A DNA stretch of 64,000 bases from Amaranthus tricolor (GCF_026212465.1 NC_080062.1:1231501-1295500); one strand, 5' to 3'; counted from the first letter of the stretch, positions 1 through 14,536 are shown. Program-made: numbers and translations. Notes: generated by a model not told the origin, from the letters alone.

Positions 1-161
1 CCCGACCAAATATGACTCGAGTTGTAGAAATGCTCGAAGGAACACTCGACTTGCTGCAGATTCCTCCGATTCCATCTCTTGCTTCTCCTTTGAGATCACA
101 CGAAATTTCTACCACTCTAGATGAAATCTCATTAGGTGGACTTTTTGTATCCTCCATTTGA
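1..161 (+). CDS. LRK10L-type receptor kinase, 3' end only
   Basis: The window opens inside the last part of a kinase gene. Reading from base 3 to the TGA at 159-161 gives RPNMTRVVEMLEGTLDLLQ and then a short tail ending GGLFVSSI. This matches, nearly residue for residue, the C-terminal end of the two complete kinase exons at 29151-30268 and 58633-59759. RPNMTRVVEMLEG is the usual subdomain XI region of the LRK10L/PR5K-like class of plant receptor kinases. The catalytic part lies outside the window, so whether the gene is intact cannot be judged. Confidence 0.85.
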   Translation, partial: RPNMTRVVEMLEGTLDLLQIPPIPSLASPLRSHEISTTLDEISLGGLFVSSI

Positions 162-498
162 TGTTCTAGTTAGACAATGTAGCCATTATAGTGAGCTTTT
201 TAGCTTTGTGTAAATGATTGTCTCCAATAAGTGCAACATAATTTGCTAGTTCATTCGCTTATGTTATATTTGGAAACGATGATTATTGGTTTAATTTCAT
301 ATTTGGCAAATCAATGAATTCAATTTTGAATTTAAGTCATTTCTACTATTGGATTAAAAGTAGATAAAGTTAAGAATGTGAGAATGATTTCACAATCTTG
401 TCATTTTCAAATTCTTTCTTTATGATTTCACAATTGAAATTTACAATTTGAAATGAATTTATTAGTTCCAAACACAACTTTAGGAAATCACCATCGAT

Positions 499-682
499 GA
501 TTTTATTCTTCTCCGCAATTTCTTGAAGTTGTAAAACAAACTGTAGGCCCCAAACAACATCCCCAACCGATGGACGTTCGCTACCTTGATTGCGTACGCA
601 ATAAGCTCGGGAATAATCTCACCGAATTTGCTTAGACAATGACTGCAATTTGGCCTTTTAAATTCGGGTCTATGATAATCTT
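499..682 (-). pseudogene. Antisense scrap of a CrRLK1L kinase C-terminal region
   Basis: Read on the minus strand, this stretch encodes IIIDPNLKGQIA, then after a frame break CVRNQGSERPSVGDVVWG and [16 protein letters not shown]. That is the end of a FERONIA-type kinase domain; the plus-strand copy at 7000-7180 reads [30 protein letters not shown]. Small indels destroy the frame, and no flanking kinase sequence is present. It lies about 340 bases downstream of the LRK10L stop codon and recurs in the same place and orientation in the other two units (30606-30674 and 60086-60270). It therefore predates the duplication of the unit. Confidence 0.75.
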
Positions 683-2460
<1,778 letters not shown>

Positions 2461-2614
2461 AAATGTATAAGAATATCATAAAACGTTAATTTTGATTTTG
2501 AAACGCCAAAAGTTGTAATGTTTTGAAAACAGTTACATCTACCACTAAACACTACTTAAAATGTTGTTTAGCCGAGCAATTACTATTCACAAATTCCTGT
2601 GTAGAGACAGTCTC

Positions 2615-4962
2615 TGTAACAACCAGACTTACCGTTGACTGGGTAAATAGGGTCATCACTAGATTCGTTTCCCAAGAAACTGAAATCACACTTCCAAAAC
2701 TTGGGCAAAGGGGTCACAAGCTCTTCAACGTGACTAACTCAGCTAAATCCCAAAACCAACATCTAACTAATACACAAGATAATCATACAATTTTCTACAA
2801 GTCCGATATAACCAGCACAACCAAAACAAATATACATTTATCCAAAAACCTAATACAAAACTACAAATTCCTACGTGCTCAGCTCAATATACATCCTTGG
2901 AACGCTATTCAACACCGTTAACCCATCGTTCCCGACCGGTTCCGATCTGTGATCAAACTAAAAGATGAAAACAATAGGGAATCAGATTAAACTGAATGAG
3001 AAGTAACAATCCAAAACAATAAAACACAGCAATTCAAATTATAGGTTTAAAAGCAACATCAGTTTCCTAGATCTATGTGCGCACAGGGAGTCTAGTTGAG
3101 AGGCTCATCCATAGCTCTAAGGCTATATGTCACTCTCGGGTGAAGCTAGTCAATATCTCAATGACAATTCACTTCAAACAGGGAGCAGGGAACAATGTTC
3201 CTCAACTCCGTCAATGACCAGCTCGCAAGCCCGATCCATTGACCATATCATAATATCAGCATAAACATTCACAACAACAAATGTCTCAACAATTTCCAAT
3301 TCAAAAGAACTTTGATAAAACTGTTTTACACCAAAAAGTAGTCTGGCCAGACCCTTTAAGGGACTGTTACTACTCACTGATGATGTCGCTTCAAGGAGTC
3401 AGGTTCGATTCGCAACTATCAACTAGAAAGGTTCCTCGATGACGTCGCCTCCTGAAGCATAACAAACATAACATCACAACAAAGCGTTCGATACTACAAA
3501 CTAACATGTAACTTATTACATCTCCTCCTAAGACCGCAGCTTAACCAAGAGTTATGCTAGCATTCTAACCTTTAAAATCTTACAGTCGATTCAAGAATAT
3601 CAATTACCCAATACTTTCTTATAAACAACCATGTTCCACCAATTTCGTAAATTCAATGTCCATCCATCTCATACTTACATATCAAGATTCACAAGGATTT
3701 AAGGTTACACCAAGACCCTTAATCTATTAGAATGTATTTGATTAAACACAAAGATCATTGTTCTTCCTACAATCAACAAGTCTCAACAGAATCTAATACT
3801 TCATCCAAAAATATTTAATTATCCAATTAATTTCCGTATCTCTTGATCCCAAATTAGGAATCCCGTAATGGTTTTAGGACACCTTTGACTAAAACAGGCA
3901 TAACTCACTCATACGGAAACCAAATGAGACGATTTAAGTGGCTACGCGACCATTACTCAGAGCTCTACTATTCTTATTAAGACACTGAAACCCATAAACA
4001 ATTAGAACGATCACAAAATAGCCAAAACAGAAAGTTAAGCTTCGAAACTGAAATTTCAAAATCCACAATACCAAGTTTTATACTAGAAATCAAATAACCC
4101 AAATAACCAATACTAATCAACACTAGCAAGAACCCAATTACTAATTAAACTCATATACTCTAATTAAATTCAAGTTGATGCTTAAATTTGATTTAAAAAC
4201 CCCAAATTGAATCCACAAATACCAAACTACTTTAAAACATTCAATTAATACTTAAATAGAATAGTTTGTGGATTACCTCAATCACCATTAAAGGACCTTT
4301 CAACTAAAGGTAAGATTGTAGGTGGTAGTTGTGGTGGTGGTGGACCAAGGGAAGGAGTGGCGACACATGCAGCAATCAATGGCCAGGCGTGCTGCTACTG
4401 CCGGTGACAGTTCGTGGGGAAAGGGGGACGCGATCTGTGCTGCAGGGGCTGCTCGTGGAGGGAAAAAACGCGGCCTGTTGTGATGCCGGGGCTGCTGAAC
4501 CGTGACGGAGATAGAGAATGAGTGAGTCCAGTGTGAGGGAGAAAGGGAAATGGATGAGTATAAGGGTTTATAATTAAGGAGTTAACGTAATGAGTCATAA
4601 ATTACATGGCGAAATTACGGTGACTCAACTTCATACTCATACTCACGAAAATATGAGATGGGTAATACACCCATATTTTTCGTCGTATAATTTATTTTTC
4701 AATACTTTATTTAAATTTATTTTTATAAAGATAAGATAGTAATCAATTAATAAAATATAATCAAAATACACTTTAATCGAAGTATTCTTTATATAAATTT
4801 TATACATTAAATAAAATATACCTCTTTTTGAAAATGTTACCAACGGAATACTTGAGTCAATATCATCAAAATAATAATATTATTACTCGAATTAACTTAC
4901 TTAATAACCCCAATCAGTTTAATAAACTTATAATTAAGCTTTATTAAATGTAGTCTATTTCA
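2615..4962 (-). mobile_element. Solo LTR, 2348 bp, probably Ty3/gypsy
   Basis: The block begins TGTAACAACC and ends TCTATTTCA, so it has the TG...CA ends of an LTR. It is flanked by the 5-bp duplication GTCTC (2610-2614 and 4963-4967). The matching sites in the other units (about 32858 and 62164) read straight through this point as GACGGTCTCACTATGAGACG without the insert, which shows an empty site. On the minus strand it would run TGAAATAG... to GGTTGTTACA, an ending common in plant gypsy LTRs; this orientation is an inference. No internal retrotransposon genes remain. Open frames inside it (for example 2523-2921) look like chance. Confidence 0.85.
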
Positions 4963-5876
4963 GTCTCACTATGAGACGTTCATCATATAAGGGTTGAATA
5001 GCCCAACTAATACAAATATTAACATATGTGCTTCTTATTTTGTGGTCGTCTCATCGAGAAATGTTCTTTCACAAAAGTAGTTCATTATTATTTTATCCTT
5101 ATTATTAAACTGCTATGCGGACAACGCTCTAAATAAACATATGATAAAATAAAAATAATCCAAATTCAATTAAGGCAAACCATAACACCAATTTTTCTCA
5201 CTTGTAAGAAATCCAAATGAATAAAATCAAAGTGAGTCACACCAACATTGTAATTATTTGTTGATGTTAGGAAAGCAGGAGACAAGAAGTTCATGCATAT
5301 AAATCATTACTCTATTGATTTTACATTAATTTGTGAACAAATTAGTATGTAGATGAATGGAGAAGGTTAGCTAATTGGATAATGTGAACAAATCATATGT
5401 TCATATGCATGCATTTGCTAATTGCCAATTGCTACATTGTGATCCACAATCCTTGTTCAAAAACTTACATTTTTAGCCAATATGGATTTAAAATCGCTAT
5501 TTAAGATAGCTATTTTATGTGAAGTTTATTTTTCCAATTATTTTTACCTGAAGTCTATTTCTCTATTTTTTAAAAATAAAATAGTTAGTTTGTTTATTTT
5601 TCTTGCCACATTTTATTTTAGGGAAGTGGTCCCACCAAGGAAAATTTTGTCATATACAAATTTTTCCTTACTTTAAATTTAATCCAGATTTATGCAATAT
5701 AAATGACTTTACAATTTCTTAGTCTTTGTATTATATATGATTCATTATTGCAATTTCAAAAGAGCATATAGAGTAATTATTTGTTTGATAACAAGAATAT
5801 TTTCCTTCGAAAAATACTTTATTTAATGACTTTTTCAAATTTGCATTGAAGTTGAAACTTTTGTCTGTTTTTCTAG
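4963..5876. other. Region upstream of the kinase exon, intron-like
   Basis: AT-rich DNA conserved with 32865-33764 and 62170-62914. It ends in a polypyrimidine run and a TTTTCTAG acceptor at 5876, just before the kinase exon. No malectin exons were found in it or further upstream within the window. Confidence 0.6.
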
Positions 5877-7439
5877 ATATGACGATCTCTTGCTCAATGG
5901 ATTGGAGATTTTCAAGTTGAACTCTTCAAATGGTTCTCTTGCTGCACCAAATCCTAACATCCTTATGAATTTAACATCTTCACAAGGTAATAATCGATCT
6001 TCGAATAGTTCTCATCATTTAATACCGATTATCGAAGGAATCCTTGGTGCTATTCTAGTAGTCGCACTCATATCATCAATATATTTCATAATCATTTTCC
6101 GAAGAAAAAAGGAGAAACAAAAATTCATGAAAACAATGAGCAAAGATGATACTAGCAAGCTTAAGTGGATTTCGCCGTTGGATGATTCTGGATCTAATGC
6201 AACTATCGCTAGTGTGATTTCTTCTCTGTCGTCCGATCTTTGTCGACGTTTCTCATTTGCGCAAGTTAAGGTTGCTACAAACGATTTCGACAACGATTCG
6301 ATCATAGGAACCGGTGGGTTCGGTAAAGTTTACAAGGGTTCAATAGATGATGGAGCCACTATTGTGGCCATAAAACGTCTTACGACAACATCAAAGCAAG
6401 GCGTTCGCGAGTTTGAAACAGAAATCGAGATGCTATCGAGACTACGTTACATACATTTGGTGTCCTTAATCGGATATTGTGACGAACACGATGAAATGAT
6501 CATAGTTTACGAGTATATGCCACGTGGCACTCTTCGAGATCACTTGTTGTAAAAGAATCCCGAGAGAAGCGAGAACCATACACCATTGTCGTGGAAGCAA
6601 CGACTTATGATTTATCTTGGATCAGCTCGCGGTTTGCACTATCTTCACGCGGATGTTAAACAATTGATTATTCATCGAGATGTCAAGTCTACGAATATTC
6701 TTCTTGATGATAAGTGGATGGCCAAAGTCTCAGACTTTGGCCTTTCAAAGGTAGGACCCACTCCTGGTGATATGGGTCCTACCCATGTTAGTACTGCTGT
6801 TAAAGGTAGTGTTGGATATTTAGATCCAGAGTACTATCGACGTCAACAATTGACAGAGAAATCAGATGTATACTCCTTCGGAGTTTTGTTGTTCGAGGTT
6901 TTATGTGCTCGATCTGCGATGAACCCTAATCTACCCAAGCAACAAGTGAACTTAGCGTGTGGGCTCGTTATAACTACAAAAATAAAACCCTCCACACAAT
7001 TGTCGATCCAAATCTAATAGGGCAAATTGCACCCAAATGTCTAAGAAAATTTGGAGAAGTGGCAGAAATGTGTATACGAGAACATGGAAGTGATTGTCCT
7101 TCGATGGGGGACGTAGTTTGGGGCATTGAATTTGCCTTACAACTACAAGAAACCGCGGAGAAAATTATGCAAAACAATTTAAGTGATGATCCTCAAGGAG
7201 AAATTTCAGATTCTACGATAAGTTTTAAACTTGATGGGGCAAATGCATTAGGTTCAATGTATACTGATGATGAATCGACCACATTAAATGATGATTTTTC
7301 TGATACTAAAATGGTTGATATGGGCACAAAAAAGTTATTGGATAGTAGAACTACTACATTTAATTCATTGGAATCACCCATAATTGATATGAAGTCTGGT
7401 TCCGTTTTTTCTGAGATTATCGACCCAAAAGCCAGATGA
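5877..7439 (+). pseudogene. CrRLK1L (FERONIA-like) TM + kinase exon, broken
   Basis: The exon starts after an AG at 5875-5876 with one base completing a split codon, then reads [14 protein letters not shown], the usual end of the second malectin-like domain. A transmembrane helix follows (about 6020-6105, [20 protein letters not shown]) with a basic stop-transfer stretch, then a Ser/Thr kinase domain: [11 protein letters not shown] loop, VAIKR lysine, HRDVKSTN catalytic loop, DFGLSK, and [20 protein letters not shown]. Two lesions are visible. A TAA stands at 6550-6552, where the copy at 62915 has TAC. One base is missing near 6954 ('ttagcgtg' against 'ttagccgtg' in that copy). The tail is readable again from 6957 to the TGA at 7437-7439. 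No ectodomain exons lie upstream in the window. Confidence 0.9.
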
Positions 7440-9844
7440 CTCGTACAAATTGTTGTATGAGACGATTTCTCTATAAAATGTGTTTCATACGACATGAGAA
7501 TATAAGATTTTTATTTCTCTTACAAGAGTATCTAAAAGAAATAAGAAAATATATTTTTTTTGTAAATTTTTTTTTGAGGATAATAAATAAAACTGTTAAT
7601 TTATTAATTAGTATTATATTTTGAATATTTCAAGGTATGGTTGTGTTTTTAATATGAGTAATTATATCATAAAAAATATAAGATGCATAAGTGCCGTGTT
7701 ATTCCATTTCATTTTTTAGTTTTTTTTTTTTTAAGAAAATCTAATAATTTATTGATAAAAATATCATACGACATCTAGAACAGAGTAACAATCGATCAAA
7801 TACATAACAATTTTAATCAAAAAAAATTTTACTCCCTCCTACTCTTCCTACTTGTCCCAATTACTTTTTGGTTACCATTCACTAATCACTCTTAATTTGT
7901 ATTTTATTCTTAATCTATAACTTAAAATATAATCAAGCGGGATTTTTTTCATTCGTCTCAATACAATGATTATTAATATCAACTTTTCATAAATTTTAAT
8001 TATGCACAATTAAAGATATTAAAGGTTAAAATGTTGCCTCGACAAGTGTTAAAAAGGTAAATGGGACAAGTAGGCTGAATATGAGGAAGTATATAAAAAA
8101 AGTCATGATAATTATATTGGAGATCCAATACTAAAGTCTTCCCTCTATCGTGATCATTATAAGGTTGATAGTAGCTTCAAAATTTACAATGAAGGTTAGA
8201 ATTTTTTGAGAGAAAAAAAGAGAGAAGAGAGCAAGATTAGCAATTTATAAAAGTCTAGTTTTTTTCTACTTTGCCACATACATACATAACAAAATTCTTT
8301 ACTCTTCTCAAATGGAATTATAAAATTTTATGTCAAATTTTTAATTAATAATTCTCATTAATTTATATAAAAAAGCATATTCATATGTGAATATTGATAA
8401 ATTCATTTCGATATATATCTTTTAAATATTATTTATTATAACTTTTAAAAATTTACAATTAAAGTTATTTAATTTTTATATTTACATTAAAATCTAAAAA
8501 CAAAAATTACAAGAATAAAAGAAAATGTAGCGATAAAAATAAGAATACTTTTGGGAGAGACTTGTATACTAAGTAGACAAATTGGACCAAGTCAATTGGT
8601 GAGTGGCAAAATAAGACTTGAGACTTGAGACTTGAGAGTTGAGAGTGATAGATGAAATTTAAAGGGTGACAATATTATTAAATGTCACAACTCACAACTC
8701 ACAAGATTAACCCTTAAAGTTCGGGCAACTTTTTCTTTATTTTAGATTATAATCTATTGGTTGTTGAATTTATAAAGTTGTTTTTTATAAATAAAAACAA
8801 GTTCGGGCAACTTCAAGTAAAATAAGAACAAATTTCATAAAGTTGTTGAATTTTCTTCTATGCTAAAAACCATTTTGATAAATTGATTGATCATAGCTTT
8901 TGTTTTTTATTGGAAGATGGCAAATAAGGAGTCCAAGGTTGGACCTTCCTAGGCTATGAACTAATTTATTTAAATAAAAATCTATTTGTTTTGAATTGTT
9001 TGAAGTATTATAACCTTTTTTATTCTAATGTAATAATACCTCATATGGTTTTTCACATTTTTTATACATCATTTTAATTTTTAATGTGTCGAAAAGTGTT
9101 TGTTAAAAATTATAAAAAGTTAATGATAATAAAATATACATTGAGACGAATCAAACAAGATCACATACACTTATTAATATATTGAGAATAATAGCTACTC
9201 TTGTGAAAGACTGGCTCTCGGTGAAGCGATCTCAAAACAAGAAGCTTATTTATTAAAAATTGTAAATTGAGTTATTCAACTCATAATTGAAGAACGTCTC
9301 ACAATAAGACCGTATCACACAACAATTTGTGTGAGAATAAAATATAAACTAGAATAATTGATGAATAGTATGAAAAAAATAAATAAATCATCTAATAAGA
9401 ATAGGAAGGAGTAAAAAAAAAATGACAATTAAGTTTAATCCACGTATACATACAGATGAGCTTTGCACACCTTAAACTAGCATAGTGAGTCATCGAAAAC
9501 GACTAAATTTACTTAAAGGCTAATAAGCAAAAAACATACTTCCTCCATCTCTTTTGAGTGCCTACTTGATTATACACACTATTCAATGTATTGTATTGTT
9601 TTAATTCATAATGTCTAAAATTATGAATAATAACAATATAAAAAAAATTAATATTATGAAACTATGCGATTAGACGATTCAAACAAGATCTCACTTGACA
9701 ATATTTTTTTTTACACATTAGCCGCAATATATAATATAAACTTGAACGATAAATAGTGTCAAAAACCGTTATGTAACTAGTATTTCAGAACGGAAGAAGT
9801 ATTATTGTAATTAGCATCGACATATTATTAATGTTAGTAATAAT
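7440..9844. other. Intergenic AT-rich DNA, no gene seen
   Basis: Low-complexity AT-rich sequence after the kinase pseudogene. Fragments at 7832-7860 and 9541-9570 resemble the ends of plant Stowaway-type MITEs, but no full element could be bounded. About 8780-8900 is related to 36420-36540. This whole block is missing from the middle unit, where 34143 joins the equivalents of 6254 and 9951. Confidence 0.5.
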
Positions 9845-10802
9845 ATTAAGAAAAAATAACCGTGAATAATACGAACTTTTACTAATTTTCCTGCAATAAT
9901 ACGAACTTTCAATTAATCCTAAATAATACCAACTTTAATATGAATTTTCCTAGAGCATTTTTAACCTATTACTAACCTACAATTGTAGGTTAAGTTGCTC
10001 AAAAAAAAAAGAAAATACAAAAAATAAAATAAAAAGTACAAAAAAAAGGAAAAACAGAAAAAATAAAGAACATGAATTCCTAATCCTCACCGTACCCTTT
10101 CCCTATCCCTAGCCCAACCTCCAGCCCTCATCCCCCACAGGCCACAACTACCACCGTTTCCAGCTCACTGTCACTCCCATTCCCCACCCACTTCCAGCCA
10201 CCACCATCTTCATCAAAATCCACCACCGAATCCAACTCCCCATCCTTTGCGCAGCCCCTATCCCCCTCTATTTTCAACCACCATCAAACCCTTCCCTCCA
10301 CTCCACCACCACCAATCGGCCTCCCATAAACAGTGTCCTGTGCAGCCTTCCTCACCTCCTTTCCCCTGATGCGACCTCCACAAACAACCACCATAACCAC
10401 CCACCCTAAATGTGAACCACCACCATAACCATCCCAAATTCAAACCAACATAATCTTTAATCTACCTTTCCACTACCAAATTCGACCATCAAAATTGACC
10501 ACCATTATTAAATTGGTGTTGCAGATATGGGTTGTTGAGCCTCGTTCGGTGGGGGGCGCCGTCGCAGGGGAAGGGGAGGGGGTGGTGCATAGGTGGAGAG
10601 TAAAGAGGGGATTGGAAATTATTTTTCTATAAATAAAATTATCTTTTTTCTAGGGTAGAATTACCTGTTTTACAGGTTGCATGTGAATTTGAATGCTATG
10701 GAAAAACGTATGTCAAAGTTGGTATTATTTCAGGTTAATTAAAATTTCGTATTATTGTAGACAAATTAATTAAAGTTCATATCATTCACGGTAATTTTTC
10801 CT
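9845..10802. mobile_element. Non-autonomous DNA transposon with ~110-bp inverted ends
   Basis: The left end (about 9845-9955: AACCGTGAATAATACGAAC ... AATAATACCAACTTT) is repeated inverted at the right end (about 10695-10802). The core (10080-10600) is much richer in C and G than its surroundings and looks like acquired sequence, but it gives no recognisable protein. A target duplication could not be fixed because the flanks are TTAA-rich. Long inverted ends around a foreign core suggest a Mutator-like element; that class is an inference. A left-truncated copy lies at 34144-34990. Confidence 0.65.
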
Positions 10803-11074
10803 TAAATAAATAACAAAGAAAAATGTTTCATTTTGATAAAAAAATTAATTTTAATATGAGATAGATATAATTATAAAAAGTAATGATAGTACTACTATAA
10901 TTATTTGTATATTACTCTCTCTATTTTATATTGTTGGATACTTTTCAAATATTCCATGTATAAAGAGATAAAAATGCTACTCATGATTTTTAATGGATAT
11001 AAAAAAGTTAAAATATGGAGTATCAATGTGTGATCCTATTACATTTGTCACGATACATATAATTTTAACATATA

Positions 11075-11494
11075 CTCCTTCCATTCCTTAATAAAGTTAC
11101 CACAAGAAATGTTCACGAGAATTAAGAAAAATAAAATCTTTAGTTTTTTAATATATTATTTATTGAATAATAAATTTAATTGAAGAAAATTAGGACTATA
11201 AACATTTAAAAATTATTAAAAGAAAGTTAGTGGAAAAATATGGAGACCACAACTAATAAAAAGATGTTCTAATAAAATTAGTTAAAAATATGTGGGGACC
11301 ATAAATAATATAAATTTGTTAAAATTAAATTAATGAAAAATATGTGGGGAAAATAGGCATTATTAAAATATTAAAATGAAGATTATTTTAATGTCCAAAT
11401 TTGTGATACAAATAGAAAAATTCATTATGAAAACAATAAATAAAACATTTAAAAATGACAAATAAAAGTTGGAGTATTTAATAAACGAAGGGAG
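11075..11494. mobile_element. Stowaway/Mariner-like MITE
   Basis: The left end CTCCTTCCATTCCTTAATAA is repeated inverted at the right end (TTAATAAACGAAGGGAG), flanked by TA. The CTCCxTCCxTTCC-type end is the signature of plant Stowaway elements. About 420 bp, AT-rich and non-coding. The second copy is at 35267-35680. Confidence 0.7.
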
Positions 11495-11499
11495 TATTT

Positions 11500-12623
11500 C
11501 TTATAATTTAAATTTTTATAAGAAAAACTACTTAAAATGATCCATCATTTTACTGATTTGTCTACGATTTTACAAATTTTTTGTAACACACAAGCCATCA
11601 TCATTGAGAAACTTCACCCACCTCCGTCATCACTAAGAGTGCTTCCACCAAGCGCGTGCCAAGGCTAGAGGGCTTCGCCTTCACCACCAATTGCAACCAT
11701 TATCACACTCTCATTCTTCTTTCTTCTTTAGTCACCATCGCTCACCAAAGTCTAAAACCTTAATTTTGAAGGGTGTAATCATAAAATGTGAGGTATATGT
11801 ATGTTCTAAGAAAATACAGCTCATACTTTTGATATTGTTCATGTATTAATCAATATGACATAGTAATATTATTCTAGAAAAATTATACAAAAATTAAATT
11901 ATTCTATATAATTTTTCCTTTTTTTTAAAAGGTATTCATAGATATTAAGACTTGAATATACTATTTTGAGCTGATTTTTGATCGGTTCAGTTTTTTTGCA
12001 ATTTGATTTTTCCAGCTCAGTTCACAGTTTGTATACAAAAAAATAGTCAATGACCATCCCATCATCATCATCATCGTATCCAGTGTATCCCGTTCATAGA
12101 AAATTATGATCAGGATTTGGGGAGGGAAGGAAGACGGCAACCCATACCCATAAAAGAGGATGCGGCCAAAGAATCCCCCAGCTCTAGATTGTTCCTTGGA
12201 ATGATAGGTTCCTTTAACGAGAAGGAATGATTGAAATTGAATCAGTCAGCTTACATATTAGTATATTACTATACAAGCTTGGACCTTAAACATAAAATAG
12301 GAAATAAATAAAATAAAAATAACTAGATAAAAAACGAGTATAAGAATAAAATGTAAAAGGCAAAAGCAAAAAACAGAACACCAACTGGTAAGCGAAAAGA
12401 TTTCAGCAGTCTAAGACATAAATAAGGCGCTTCCAATTACCCCTATCATTAGTCAGGTGTTTAGAGAGGTGTAGGATTTCAGCTATCCATGACTATCTCT
12501 GCTCTTTTAAGACTACAAAAGTTCTAAAGAATTCTTAGAAATTAATTATTATGAACTTCATATACTTGTATATGATACATTGATAGTCCATATCCAAACA
12601 TTTAATTTTATCACCATAAATGT
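11500..12623. other. Intergenic, no gene seen
   Basis: AT-rich sequence with a more GC-rich patch at 11590-11760 that is duplicated at 35760-35945. The part from about 11950 to 12205 is absent from the second copy. No coding sequence was recognised. Confidence 0.5.
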
Positions 12624-12786
12624 TAATTCATCAACTTTGGCCTACCAAAACATTCCACTCAGCCCACCGATGATGGCAGTTTTGACGAATGGCAGAGCGA
12701 TCTAGAGTTCATCCTCACACCGCTACATACGACCACCACCAACACTGCCAAGGCAGATATTCCGGATCCAAATCGGAGTATTTACT
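12624..12786 (+). pseudogene. Remnant of CrRLK1L exon 1 (first malectin-like domain)
   Basis: The stretch translates as FINFGLPKHSTQPTDD, then [20 protein letters not shown], and hits a stop at TAA by 12786. It corresponds to the start of the malectin-like domain in the intact genes (LLINFGLPKNS ... WQSDQDFILTSLSATSN at 21900-22040). Neither the signal peptide nor the rest of the exon is present. It is the first recognisable part of a decayed unit that runs to about 15.7 kb. A shorter duplicate is at 36122-36228. Confidence 0.85.
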
Positions 12787-12825
12787 AAAAGGATATCTGA
12801 TTTTGAAATTTTTTTAAAATTTTAT

Positions 12826-12831
<6 letters not shown>

Positions 12832-12886
<55 letters not shown>
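12832..12886. repeat. (TA)n microsatellite
   Basis: About 55 bases of AT dinucleotide. The duplicate position in the middle unit (36266-36401) is longer. Confidence 0.95.
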
Positions 12887-12890
<4 letters not shown>

Positions 12891-14422
12891 TTTGATTATA
12901 TTATTGAGTATACTAATATTTATAATTCAATGGTACAACTAAGTTACATAATTAATTTATTGTTAATTAAATTAGACTTTTGAAAATCCAATCATATTCA
13001 AAAAAATGATTTTTTTTCAAACATTAAATAATAAGTTTCATTAAAGAAAGAAAGCGCAATGAGTTTAAATATTTATGTGTAAAAAATCGTAAAATTTTTT
13101 TAAAAAGGCAAAAAAGTAAAAATAAAATAAAATCGGATATCCAGTAACCGATTCGATAAATCAGATATATGAAACCTAGAAATCCATTTTGATCCGAATC
13201 GGAACAAACCAAATCATGATTTTCACTATCCGAAAAGCAGATTTTCGGATCCGAATCGATTCGGTATATGATTTTAAACACCAGTAATTGGCATTATGGC
13301 ACGTATTATGATTATTTCTTAACCAGTTCCAAAACAATCGTTTGGGTCATTCTCTTCCATACTAACAAAACTTAATTAATTGAATGTGCTAAAAACATGT
13401 TAAATTGTAATAAGTTCAATTCTTATTACTACTATTTGGTACCAACAACCAACGGGTCGTAACTACAATTTTAAATTGTTAATAGTTCAATGTTTCTACA
13501 AAATTTGGGTTGAAGTAAAATAATTGGTGGAATTTATGAACGTGGGCGAGGAACTCTCGACCCGATCTGACTTGTTTATAATTTATGAACGTACTAGTTT
13601 ATACCTTAAAGTAAAACTTTAAAGAACTCAATTATATATAAAGTGATTCTTTAAATGATCAGTTACAACTTTTAAAAGATATCAATAAAAAAATTCAATT
13701 TTGATTAAAAGTGATCAATTTTTACATTAAAGTGATCAATTTCTTCTTACAAGTTTATATCTCTAAATGAGTCAATTTTTTTAAAGTCTTCAATTTCAAT
13801 GTTAAAGTGATTAATTTAGACCTTAAAGTGATCAATTATATATAAAATGAGCAATTAAATAATCAGTTATAACTTATAAAAGAAATCAATTATAAACTTA
13901 AATAGATTAATTACTATTGGTCTATTGGAAAAAAATATAATTGGACTGATTGGACTATTGGACTATTAGATTATTGATCTCATATTGAGACGGTCACTCG
14001 CAAGATTAGTTGTTTAAGAAATGTACAATATGTTGATTGTTGGCAAGAATAATTCATAGCCCATTATTAGCTTGTATCATTTTTATTTAAATAAAGGGTT
14101 CATTTAAAGCTCAATCTATTTAACACTAAAATCCGGGCCCCAAAGAGTCCTCACTCCATTGCACAACTCTAGTTATGTGGTAGAAATTGATAAAAAATGA
14201 TTAATTAGACTTAATATAAATAGGAAAAATTAACATTAATAATCCAACCTTTCACCTTTTCGTTGTGAATAATTACACTTTTGGATTATTTTCTGATAAA
14301 AACTTATTAATTAGATTTAATAAATATTTGCTTATATTTGAAGAAATAATGTACAGTGAATAAAAATGGTTAGTAACTTTGATTTCGATTAATATTATTT
14401 TAGTGTTGTTGTACTTGATGAG
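12887..14422. other. Degenerate intron/intergenic DNA of the decayed unit
   Basis: AT-rich DNA between the exon 1 and exon 2 remnants. Around 13680-13900 there are repeated 'agtgatcaatt' words like those at 1640-1970. No gene was recognised. Confidence 0.5.
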
Positions 14423-14536
14423 TAATGGTCACAACTACTTCTCATCGATCTACAACGATACCACAAACATCAATTACACAATTACAAGCGCCTGAGTTAG
14501 TCTACTTGACAATGAGGGTGATTGGGCCATATGTTT
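14423..14536 (+). pseudogene. Remnant of CrRLK1L exon 2 (second malectin-like domain)
   Basis: After a GATGAG acceptor-like site the sequence reads NGHNYFSSIYNDTTNINYTI, then one frame shift, then APELVYLTMRVIGPYV. The intact exon at 26442 reads TAPELVYLTMRVMGPYVG at the same point. Homology stops at about 14536, where the sequence switches to the 5' region of the LRK10L gene. The rest of the exon and the following intron have been lost by deletion. Confidence 0.85.

Noticed and set aside
2523..4843. Several frames inside the 2.35-kb solo LTR
   Set aside because: They lie within an LTR and show no retroelement or host protein motifs.
10258..10443. Trp/Gly-rich frame duplicated at 34450-34635
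   Set aside because: It reads the wrong way through a CCA-rich transposon core. The repeat-like composition explains the residues.
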